Assembly: GCA_024695475.1 (NCBI GenBank)
Contig: JAILIC010000029.1
Coordinates: forward strand, 1 to 64,000
Source of the DNA: Treponema sp.
Lineage (GTDB): Bacteria > Spirochaetota > Spirochaetia > Treponematales > Treponemataceae
Reading direction: 5' to 3'
Length of the DNA stretch: 64,000 nucleotides
The stretch's first letter is position 1, and each line of letters starts with the position of its first letter. The position numbers and the translations under genes are program-made. A model generated the notes under the pieces. It was given only the letters and a program-made list of their open reading frames with translations. It was not told the origin of the DNA and searched no databases. Of this stretch, positions 1 through 7,562 are shown piece by piece.

Positions 1-33
1 TAGAAAAAATTTCGTCAACAAGAAGGTTCATAT

Positions 34-1287
34 ATGAATTATGTTGAATGTTTAAAACATGAAATGATTGCGGCTTTTGGTTGTACAGAGCCTATTGCTT
101 TGGCCTATGCTGCTGCAAAAGCAAAGGAAGTACTATCTGCAAATCCTGAAAAAATTGTTGCCAGATTATCTGGAAATATGATTAAAAATGCAAACAGTGT
201 AAAAGTCCCTGGAACAGAAGGTAGAAAAGGCATTGCTATTTCCCTTGCTGCTGGTGCATTTTTAGGTGATGCTTCAAAAACATTGCAGGTATTAGAAAAT
301 CTTGACAAAACTCGTCTGCCAGAAATGGATGCCTTTATCGCTGACGGTAAAGTTACCGTAGAACTGGTTCCTGGAGTTCCTAATTTGTACATTGAAGTTG
401 AAGAGTATTGCGGTTCCGATGTTGCAAAAGTTGTTATCGAAGACAGCCATACCAATATAACTTTAATTGAGAAAAACAAAAAAGAGATTTTCAAGAAGAA
501 TTGTGAAAAAGCCGAAAAAGAAGAAAAGGTTGATTTTTCTTTTGAAAAGATTTATGACTTTGCAAAAAATGGCAACTATGATGAAATAAAGCCAATCTTG
601 GATAAAGAAATTGAATATAATACCGCAATAGCAGAAGAAGGTATGAAAAACGAATGGGGTTCTTCTATCGGTAGAATTCTATTGAAGAATAATCCTGGCA
701 GTTTCTCTGAAACTATGACTGCATATGCAGCTGCAGGTTCTGATGCACGAATGAGCGGTTGTGAGTTACCAGTTGTTATTAATTCAGGTTCTGGCAATCA
801 GGGAATAACCGTTTCAGTACCAATCATCATGTATGCAAAAGAATTTCAGATTGAAAAAGAAGAACTATACAGTGCACTTGTTTTTGCCAATCTAATTGGT
901 TTGTACCTTAAACAGCGTATTGGAAAACTGTCTGCCTACTGTGGTGTTGTTTCAGCATCATCAGCTTCAATTGCTGGCATTGCTTTCTTAAAAAAGGAAG
1001 ATCCAGAAATTATTAAAGCAACGGTTTCTAATTCGCTCGCAGTTAATTCTGGATTGATCTGTGATGGCGCAAAACCATCTTGCGCAATGAAGATTGCCTC
1101 AAGTTTGCGTAATGCTATTTTGGCATACGAGCAGGCAAAGGCAAACAAAAGCTTTGAGCCGGGAGATGGTATCGTCATGGCTGATATCGAAAAAACAATT
1201 GCCGCAGTTTCACGTATTGCAAAAGATGGCATGAAGAGTACCGATGAGGTAATTCTTAAAGAAATGATTGCAGCTAAAAATAAATAG
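34..1287 (+). CDS. cyuA: L-cysteine desulfidase / UPF0597 (CyuA-YhaM) family
   Basis: Predicted cytoplasmic Fe-S enzyme that breaks L-cysteine to pyruvate, sulfide and ammonia; some relatives act on serine. The 417-residue length and the N-terminal GCTEPIA motif (Cys about residue 17) are typical of the UPF0597 family. Further conserved cysteines lie in SGCELP (about 241), YCGVVSASS (about 302) and ICDGAKPSC (about 341-347), where the cluster ligands are expected. An AGAAGG ribosome site sits 8 nt before the ATG. The next gene on the same strand, 93 nt on, is an amino/dicarboxylate carrier, so the two probably form an uptake-and-degradation unit. The family call is firm; the choice of cysteine over serine as substrate is inferred from family knowledge. 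Confidence 0.88.
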   Translation: MNYVECLKHEMIAAFGCTEPIALAYAAAKAKEVLSANPEKIVARLSGNMIKNANSVKVPGTEGRKGIAISLAAGAFLGDASKTLQVLENLDKTRLPEMDAFIADGKVTVELVPGVPNLYIEVEEYCGSDVAKVVIEDSHTNITLIEKNKKEIFKKNCEKAEKEEKVDFSFEKIYDFAKNGNYDEIKPILDKEIEYNTAIAEEGMKNEWGSSIGRILLKNNPGSFSETMTAYAAAGSDARMSGCELPVVINSGSGNQGITVSVPIIMYAKEFQIEKEELYSALVFANLIGLYLKQRIGKLSAYCGVVSASSASIAGIAFLKKEDPEIIKATVSNSLAVNSGLICDGAKPSCAMKIASSLRNAILAYEQAKANKSFEPGDGIVMADIEKTIAAVSRIAKDGMKSTDEVILKEMIAAKNK

Positions 1288-1380
1288 CCAGTCATTTTTG
1301 GTGATAGGGATATTACGGACAATCAATGCTGAGATGGATTGTCTGTAACAATAAAAAAGTACCACTAAAAAGGGGGAAAT

Positions 1381-2568
1381 ATGAAAAAATTTTTCACAAG
1401 TCTACCAATGCTATTGCTCATTGGTGTCATTGCGGGGTTGCTCGTTGGACAAGTAGCAACAGAAAACGTAATGAAAGTTATCGTCAGTCTTAAGTTCATC
1501 ATAGGACAACTTATTATGTTCTGTGTTCCACTTATTATTATTGCTTGTATTGCTCCGTCTATTACAGAGTTGGGAGCTGGTGCTTCAAGAATGCTACGCG
1601 TAGCAGTTATTATTGCGTACATTTCTTCTTTAGGCGCAGCATTGTTCTCAATGTTTGCTGGCTTTACACTTATTCCACATCTTTCAATTGTCACATCACC
1701 TGATGGATTAAAAGCCCTTCCTCCTGTTATTTTTGAGCTGAATATTCCTCCAGTAATGAGTGTTATGAGTGCCCTCGTACTTTCTGTTTTGCTTGGTTTG
1801 GCAGCAGCTTGGACACAGGCAAAAACAATCACCACTGTTTTGGTTGAATTCCAGAAAGTAATTCTCGACATCGTTGCAAAAGTAATGATTCCTCTTTTGC
1901 CATTCTTTATTGCATTTACATTCTGTGCACTTTCTTATGAAGGATCTATTACAAAGCAGTTCCCTGTATTCTTGAAGGTTATTGTTATTGTAATGATCGG
2001 CCACTACATTTGGCTCGCACTTTTGTATGCAATTGGTGGTGCTTATACAAAAACCAACCCATTTGACGTACTCCGCCACTATGGTCCTGCTTACATTACC
2101 GCTGTAGGTACAATGTCTTCTGCTGCTACTCTTGCTGTTTCTTTGACTTGTGCAAGAAAAGCAAAGACTTTACGCTCTGATATGGTAAGTTTTGGTATTC
2201 CTCTGTTTGCTAACATCCACTTGTGTGGTTCTGTTTTAACAGAAGTATTCTTTGTAATGACTATTTCTAAGATTTTGTACGGTTCAATCCCATCATTGGG
2301 AACTATGGTTTTGTTCTGTGTGCTTCTTGGTATCTTTGCTATTGGTGCACCTGGTGTTCCAGGTGGTACAGTAATGGCTTCATTAGGTATCATCATCGGT
2401 GTTCTTGGCTTTGATGAAACAGGAACCGCTTTGATGCTTACTATCTTTGCTTTGCAGGATAGTTTTGGTACTGCTTGTAACGTAACAGGCGATGGCGCTT
2501 TGACAATGATCCTTACCGGCTTTGCTAACAAGCATGGTATTAAAGAAAACGAAAGCGTACTTGCATAA
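1381..2568 (+). CDS. Dicarboxylate/amino acid:cation symporter (DAACS family)
   Basis: Inner-membrane secondary carrier of 395 residues with about eight hydrophobic segments. The N-terminus (SLPMLLLIGVIAGLLVG), the serine/threonine-rich stretch YITAVGTMSSAATLAVS near residue 240 and the C-terminal GDGALTMILTGFA are hallmark regions of Na+ or H+-coupled glutamate/aspartate/serine carriers. An AGGGGG ribosome site lies 5 nt before the ATG. A stem-loop (GACAATC/GATTGTC, about 1319-1344) without a U-tract lies between cyuA and this gene. Pairing with the desulfidase suggests the cargo is cysteine, cystine or serine; this is inference, since substrate cannot be read from the sequence. Confidence 0.85.
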   Translation: MKKFFTSLPMLLLIGVIAGLLVGQVATENVMKVIVSLKFIIGQLIMFCVPLIIIACIAPSITELGAGASRMLRVAVIIAYISSLGAALFSMFAGFTLIPHLSIVTSPDGLKALPPVIFELNIPPVMSVMSALVLSVLLGLAAAWTQAKTITTVLVEFQKVILDIVAKVMIPLLPFFIAFTFCALSYEGSITKQFPVFLKVIVIVMIGHYIWLALLYAIGGAYTKTNPFDVLRHYGPAYITAVGTMSSAATLAVSLTCARKAKTLRSDMVSFGIPLFANIHLCGSVLTEVFFVMTISKILYGSIPSLGTMVLFCVLLGIFAIGAPGVPGGTVMASLGIIIGVLGFDETGTALMLTIFALQDSFGTACNVTGDGALTMILTGFANKHGIKENESVLA

Positions 2569-2586
2569 TACGTAAGTTTCACTTCT

Positions 2587-2623
2587 AAGCTTCCGAGAAC
2601 AGTATTTCCCGGAAGCTTTTTTT
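2587..2623 (+). terminator. Rho-independent terminator after DAACS carrier
   Basis: Perfect 9-bp stem AAGCTTCCG/CGGAAGCTT with a 14-nt loop, followed by a run of T. It ends the cyuA-carrier unit just before the stop codon of the convergent DUF4198 gene. Confidence 0.9.
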
Positions 2624-2627
2624 ATGA

Positions 2628-3368
2628 CTAGTCTACTTCGTCAAATGTTGTAGTAAAACTGACGCTTGCAAATACCTTTTCGCGAGTAGCTTTAGGATCT
2701 GGATGATCAAAAGGAAATGCCATTTCAATTCCTACAACATTAACACCTGCATTTTCTACTGTTACTGTAGCAATACCATTTGCATCAGTTTTAACGGTAC
2801 GATCATGATGTACAGTAACATTTGGGATGATATCAACATCAGCAAGAGCTTTTCCGTTTCGAAGTACTTGAACCTGATAAGTATCACCGACTTCTAATGT
2901 TGCCGGATCTACGAGAGGCACAATCTGATAAGGCATTCCTTCAATTGGTTTTACTGTTCCCACTGATTTGAGATAATTAACACTGTACTTTAGTGCATGA
3001 GTTCCTATTGTAGAGCCACTAACTTTATCCATAGAAGCATTTATCCATTTACCTTCAGGATTATTACTCCAATATCCATAATCAGCGGCAAAAGATACGA
3101 CTGCTACAGTATCATCTACTTTTACGGAAGCATGGTCTTTTTCTTTTATCAACTTTGCTTTAGTTTCTGTATAGTCAGATGTATAAGCCTTAAAATCATA
3201 GATTTGTTTTGGATTATATTTATTATCTTTCCATCCTTCACCAATAACAATTGCAAGTTTATCCCAGCGCTGTGCAAGCCAAGCACCATGTGCACTCGCA
3301 GCTGATATTGCTAATGCTGCCACAATTCCCATGCAAAGTGATCTGCGGACACTTTTTGAAACTCTCAT
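2628..3368 (-). CDS. Secreted DUF4198-family protein
   Basis: Predicted periplasmic protein of about 246 residues; the function of the family is not settled, though members often occur with metal (Ni/Co) uptake genes. I chose the ATG at 3368 because AAGGAG lies 5 nt upstream and it gives a clean signal peptide (basic start, hydrophobic core, ASA cleavage site). Cleavage after ASA would leave histidine as the first mature residue (HGAW). The C-terminal half has a beta-sandwich-like pattern (DTYQVQVLRNGKALADVD, then NGIATVTVENAGV), and VHHDRT and FDHPDP are histidine/acid-rich. A near-consensus sigma70 promoter and an inverted repeat precede it, and a CRP/FNR-type regulator is divergent. Confidence 0.75.
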   Translation of the reverse strand: MRVSKSVRRSLCMGIVAALAISAASAHGAWLAQRWDKLAIVIGEGWKDNKYNPKQIYDFKAYTSDYTETKAKLIKEKDHASVKVDDTVAVVSFAADYGYWSNNPEGKWINASMDKVSGSTIGTHALKYSVNYLKSVGTVKPIEGMPYQIVPLVDPATLEVGDTYQVQVLRNGKALADVDIIPNVTVHHDRTVKTDANGIATVTVENAGVNVVGIEMAFPFDHPDPKATREKVFASVSFTTTFDEVD

Positions 3369-3380
3369 ATAAACTCCTTG

Positions 3381-3396
3381 GTTAGCAATAGCTAAC
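3381..3396. promoter_or_regulatory. Inverted repeat GTTAGC-N4-GCTAAC, candidate operator
   Basis: Perfect 6-bp arms around AATA, located between the predicted transcription start and the ribosome site of the DUF4198 gene. The 4-nt gap between TTAGC and GCTAA matches the geometry of FNR-type sites (TTGAT-N4-ATCAA) but not their bases. A CRP/FNR-family gene is divergent 110 nt away, so it is the natural candidate binder. It could also fold as a leader hairpin. Confidence 0.5.
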
Positions 3397-3405
3397 ATGT
3401 CGACC

Positions 3406-3434
3406 AGTATAGTATTCATTTTTTTCTCTGTCAA
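3406..3434 (-). promoter_or_regulatory. Sigma70-type promoter for DUF4198 gene
   Basis: Minus-strand TTGACA (3429-3434), 17-bp spacer, TATACT (3406-3411). This is one of the best matches to consensus in the window. Confidence 0.85.
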
Positions 3435-3493
3435 TAAGTACTTCTTAAACTGTGCCGACTAACAATGACTTATCGTACTCGACGTTTTAATGA

Positions 3494-3499
3494 TATGAT
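3494..3499 (+). promoter_or_regulatory. -10 box TATGAT 6 nt before CRP-family start (leaderless)
   Basis: TATGAT ends 6 nt before the ATG at 3506 and there is no Shine-Dalgarno sequence, so the transcript is predicted to begin at or next to the start codon. The -35 is poor, which suits an activated or autoregulated promoter. The -10 lies inside a small dyad TGATA-TGA-TATCA (3491-3503). Confidence 0.5.
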
Positions 3500-3505
3500 A
3501 TCACT

Positions 3506-4195
3506 ATGAAGATAGGAATTTTGCCATCATCTCCCCTCTTTTGCGGTATGACCACTATCGAAATCGAAGATATGCTCAGTTTTTTATCTGCTTCTGTCCG
3601 CGTCTATGCTGACGGGGAGTACATTTTTAAATCTGGTGAAAAAATTAATACAGCAGGTCTCGTACTTTTAGGTAATGTAAATGTCATAAAGATAGACGCT
3701 TGGGGAAACAGAAAAATAATAGAACAGGTACGTCAAGGACATATCTTTGGTGAAACCTACGCCTGCAACCCTACAGAACCATTGATGATTAGCATTGTGG
3801 CAAATGGAGCAGCAAAAATACTCTTACTCAATATAACCAGAGTATTCAGTTTAGAAGCCGCAAAACATACATTTACCACAAAATTCATACACAATCTTGT
3901 GTTTGTGCTTGCAAAACGTAATCTCATGCTTACCCAAAAAATGGATTACATTACGCCAAAATCCCTGCGTGCACGTATCATTTCATATCTGACTCATGAA
4001 GCCCTATCACAAGGTAGTAGAGAGTTTGAGATTACCTTCAATAGGCAACAGCTGGCTGATTATCTGTCTGTAGATCGTAGTGCACTCTCAAATGAGCTGT
4101 CAAAGATGAAAAAAGAAGGATTACTTTCTTTTCACAAACAGCATTTTATACTCTCTATTAATGCCATTACTCCTTTATCTGAACAAAAAGAATAG
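3506..4195 (+). CDS. CRP/FNR-family transcription regulator
   Basis: Cytoplasmic dimeric regulator of 229 residues. The N-terminal half (about 10-125) has the cyclic-nucleotide-type beta roll (DGEYIFKSGEKI, VRQGHIFGETYA). The typical Arg-Ser pair that binds cAMP phosphate is not present after GETYA, and there is no FNR-style cysteine cluster, so the effector is unknown. The C-terminal winged helix (about 150-220) has the recognition-helix pattern NRQQLADYLSVDRSALSNE. No ribosome site is seen and a -10 box sits 6 nt before the ATG. It is divergent from the DUF4198 gene and its 3' end overlaps the convergent exporter gene by 29 bp. Confidence 0.85.
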   Translation: MKIGILPSSPLFCGMTTIEIEDMLSFLSASVRVYADGEYIFKSGEKINTAGLVLLGNVNVIKIDAWGNRKIIEQVRQGHIFGETYACNPTEPLMISIVANGAAKILLLNITRVFSLEAAKHTFTTKFIHNLVFVLAKRNLMLTQKMDYITPKSLRARIISYLTHEALSQGSREFEITFNRQQLADYLSVDRSALSNELSKMKKEGLLSFHKQHFILSINAITPLSEQKE

Positions 4196-5048
4196 CAGCA
4201 AATAGTAGCACACATCCAACAATCATGCGGGGAGTAAGTATTTCACCTAAAAGCAAGACGCTAAACAATACTCCAAATACCGATTCCATCGACAAACAGA
4301 TTGTTGCCAAAAAGGGAGGAACATACTTCAGGCCCACATTTTGTAACACAAAACAAACTAACGTACTTAGTACTCCTAGATACAACATGGAACCAACAAC
4401 ATGAAATGAATGTAATGCCGCATACGGAAAAGCACCATCAAATAGCGGTGCCATAATCCATGAAAGGATCGCTGCTACTATAAACTGCACCACAGTAAGT
4501 AATAAAGGATCTTGTTTTTGTGACCATATCGATACAAATAAGATATGAATTGCATAAAAAAAACCACATATAAGAGTCAATATATCACCAATATTTATGT
4601 GTAATGTATCTGAAAGAGCATCTGTTCCCAAAGCAAGCATGGCTATTCCTGTTAAAGACATGACTGCTGCGATAAAAACAAACAAATGAGGCCGTTTTTT
4701 TTGAAAAACCCATGCTAAGATTGGAACGATAATAACATAGACTGTTGTTAAAAAGGCGTTTTTTCCGGCACTCGTATAATCGCAACCAACCGTTTGAAAC
4801 GCATAGCCTAAAAAGAGATACAGCCCCAACATGGCACCATGCCTCCATAACAGCGCATCCAACTTGTTTAATCGAGAAAAATATGCCAAGAGCAATCCGA
4901 CAGCTGCAATAGAAAAACGAAAAGCGAGCATATATATCGGAGGTACATAATCAAGGCTGTCTTTTACAACAACAAACGCAACCCCCCAGATGCAAGCAGT
5001 CAGTAACAAGCCTGCACCTGCAAAGGTTGAAATCAGTTTATTTTTCAT
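4167..5048 (-). CDS. EamA/DMT-superfamily transporter
   Basis: Inner-membrane protein of 293 residues with about ten hydrophobic helices arranged as two EamA repeats. The first repeat opens with LLTACIWGVAFVVVKDSLDY and the second has ATICLSMESVFGVLFSVLLLGE, the usual signature of DMT metabolite exporters. AGGA lies about 7 nt before the ATG. Its 3' end overlaps the CRP-family gene tail to tail. Substrate cannot be predicted. Confidence 0.85.
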   Translation of the reverse strand: MKNKLISTFAGAGLLLTACIWGVAFVVVKDSLDYVPPIYMLAFRFSIAAVGLLLAYFSRLNKLDALLWRHGAMLGLYLFLGYAFQTVGCDYTSAGKNAFLTTVYVIIVPILAWVFQKKRPHLFVFIAAVMSLTGIAMLALGTDALSDTLHINIGDILTLICGFFYAIHILFVSIWSQKQDPLLLTVVQFIVAAILSWIMAPLFDGAFPYAALHSFHVVGSMLYLGVLSTLVCFVLQNVGLKYVPPFLATICLSMESVFGVLFSVLLLGEILTPRMIVGCVLLFAAILFVQIKE

Positions 5049-5102
5049 GGGTATTCCTATGTATGTACAGTACGTATAAACTGATTCGTGCGAAAAATTG
5101 TC

Positions 5103-7550
5103 TTATTGGATAAACAGTTTATTCAAATGCCAGATATCCTGAACATATTGTTCTATCGTGCGGTCAGATGAAAACTTGCCACTGCTGGCGATATTCATCA
5201 ATGCCATCTGAGCCCACTTATGTGAATCTTTATACGCCTGTTCAATCTTGCTTTCTGCCTCACAATATGAAGCAAAGTCTGCCAGAATATAATACACATC
5301 AGGACGCTGACCTTCAACACCATAAATTAAGGAATCATGTATTTCCTTAAACAACTGTCGTGACGGATCATATGTGCCATCTACCAACTGCTCAATAACC
5401 TTGTTTAATGCAGGATTACGTTGCAGATACTCAATAGGATTGTAGCTGTGCTTATCTTCCATTTCTACAATCTGCTCAGAAGTGAGACCAAATACAAATT
5501 CGTTTTCTGCATCAGCTTCCTGTACTATCTCTATGTTTGCACCATCCATCGTACCAAGTGTTACGGCACCGTTTATCATAAACTTCATGTTACTTGTACC
5601 AGAAGCTTCTTTGCCGGCTGTACTGATTTGTTCACTAACATCAGCGGCAGGGAATATTTTTTCTGCAACACTTACACGATAGTTTTCGATAAAAACAACG
5701 CGAATCTTTCCACGGACACGATGATCATTATTAACGCGTTCCGCAACTGTATTAATCAACTTGATAATACTCTTTGCACGACGATAACCGCTCGCAGATT
5801 TTGCCCCGAAAATAAAGGTACGAGGAATTGGATTATACGATGGATCCGAAATAATACGGTTATACATATACATGATATGCAACACATTGAGTAATTGTCG
5901 CTTATATTCATGTAAACGCTTTACCTGTACATCAAAAATACTGTCAGGATCAAGGAATTCGTTCTGTGTATTTTTCAAGTACTCAGCAAGCTCACGTTTA
6001 TTCTCTTTCTTGATTGCCATCAGCTCATTCAACGAATCTTCATCATCCACATACTTCTTTAATCCAGACAGTTTTGTCAAATCTTTTTCCCAACCGTGGC
6101 CAATCCGTTTAGTAATAAAGTCAGCGAGTCGCGGATTTGCATTAAGCAACCAGCGTCTCTGAGTAATACCATTTGTCTTATTATTAAATTTCTCAGGATA
6201 TAAATCTGCCCACTCTTTAAGTTCTCTTGTCTTAAGCAACTCAGTATGCAACTCTGCAACACCATTGACGCTAAAACAAGAGTGTATGGCAAGACGAGCC
6301 ATGTGTACTTTTCCACTATCTATAATAGAAAGTTTTGACTGCAAATTATAATCATTTGGATAACGTTCACGTACCTGAATCTGGAAGCGACGATTGATTT
6401 CTTCAACAATTTGATACACACGTGGCAACAGCCCCTGGAAAATCTCAATCGGCCATTTTTCTAGGGCTTCTGCAAGAATTGTATGATTGGTATAGGCAAA
6501 GGTCTTAGTAACCACATTCCATGCTGTATCCCAGCCACAGCCATAATCATCGATAAGGATACGCATCAGTTCAGGAATTGCAACAACAGGATGAGTATCA
6601 TTTAACTGAATGACATGTAACTCTGCAAATCGTGAAAAGTCAGTACCATATCGTGAAACATAGCAATGTACTAAATCCTGCAAGCTGGCAGAAGAGAAAA
6701 AGTATTGCTGCTTAAGGCGAAGCGTCTTTCCGCTTGGACCGCTATCATTTGGATATAAAACACGACTGATATTTTCCGCATCATTCTGACGCTCTACCGC
6801 ACGGTGATACTGCATATCATTAAATAGCTGTAAATCAAAGCCATCAGGAGAAGTTGCCTCCCACAACCGCAGCGTATTTACTGTATTTGTATCATAACCA
6901 ACAATTGGCATATCATAAGGAGTCGCCGTTACTTCCTCAGCGCCTTCTATATAAAAGTGATCCTGTCCATCAGGAGTCTTTCCGTATACAATATTACCAC
7001 CAAACTTAACAGTTACGGCAAGATCGCTCCGCTTAATTTCCCATGGATCACGATGCTTAAGCCAACGATCTGGATACTCTACTTGATAGCCATTTTCTAT
7101 ACGCTGCTCAAACATACCATACTCATAACGGATACCATAGCCATGTCCCGGATAATCCAAAGTTGCCAAACTATCCAAAAAACACGCGGCTAGACGACCC
7201 AGACCTCCATTTCCCAGACCTGCATCAGGCTCTTCATCTTCCAGCAGATCATAATTGATATTCATATCTTTTAGGACTGATTTTACCTGTTCTTTGATAC
7301 CAGCATTTATCAGGTTATTACTTAATGCACGTCCCATCAAAAACTCTGCTGACAAGTAATAAATTTGTCGGGTAGGTTCTTTTTCATATTGATGACGAGT
7401 CGCCATCCATTTAGGCATAATAATTGCCATAGCACTAGCCGAGACTGCATCATATAAATCATGATTACTTGCATGACCAATATCCTTACCATATTGACGG
7501 CGAAGACGTGTCTCAAGGTCATTTCTAAACTCTTCCGCATTAAACTCCAT
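5103..7550 (-). CDS. glgP: Glycogen/maltodextrin phosphorylase
   Basis: Cytoplasmic enzyme releasing glucose-1-phosphate from alpha-1,4-glucan ends. At 815 residues it has full family length. GNGGLGRLAACFLDSLA (about residue 113-129) and the pyridoxal-phosphate region EASGTSNMKFMING (lysine about 655) are both intact, as is QLNDTHPVVAIPELMR. A strong AAGGAGG site precedes the ATG. It follows glgX by 12 nt, so the two are co-transcribed and act together on branched glucan. The choice between GlgP and MalP is not resolvable here; pairing with the debranching enzyme favours glycogen. Confidence 0.95.
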   Translation of the reverse strand: MEFNAEEFRNDLETRLRRQYGKDIGHASNHDLYDAVSASAMAIIMPKWMATRHQYEKEPTRQIYYLSAEFLMGRALSNNLINAGIKEQVKSVLKDMNINYDLLEDEEPDAGLGNGGLGRLAACFLDSLATLDYPGHGYGIRYEYGMFEQRIENGYQVEYPDRWLKHRDPWEIKRSDLAVTVKFGGNIVYGKTPDGQDHFYIEGAEEVTATPYDMPIVGYDTNTVNTLRLWEATSPDGFDLQLFNDMQYHRAVERQNDAENISRVLYPNDSGPSGKTLRLKQQYFFSSASLQDLVHCYVSRYGTDFSRFAELHVIQLNDTHPVVAIPELMRILIDDYGCGWDTAWNVVTKTFAYTNHTILAEALEKWPIEIFQGLLPRVYQIVEEINRRFQIQVRERYPNDYNLQSKLSIIDSGKVHMARLAIHSCFSVNGVAELHTELLKTRELKEWADLYPEKFNNKTNGITQRRWLLNANPRLADFITKRIGHGWEKDLTKLSGLKKYVDDEDSLNELMAIKKENKRELAEYLKNTQNEFLDPDSIFDVQVKRLHEYKRQLLNVLHIMYMYNRIISDPSYNPIPRTFIFGAKSASGYRRAKSIIKLINTVAERVNNDHRVRGKIRVVFIENYRVSVAEKIFPAADVSEQISTAGKEASGTSNMKFMINGAVTLGTMDGANIEIVQEADAENEFVFGLTSEQIVEMEDKHSYNPIEYLQRNPALNKVIEQLVDGTYDPSRQLFKEIHDSLIYGVEGQRPDVYYILADFASYCEAESKIEQAYKDSHKWAQMALMNIASSGKFSSDRTIEQYVQDIWHLNKLFIQ

Positions 7551-7562
7551 TATCTGGCCTCC

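Noticed and set aside
2628-3434. Longer start of the DUF4198 protein at 3434
   Set aside because: The extension runs through the promoter and dyad; the ATG at 3368 has a good ribosome site and yields a proper signal peptide.
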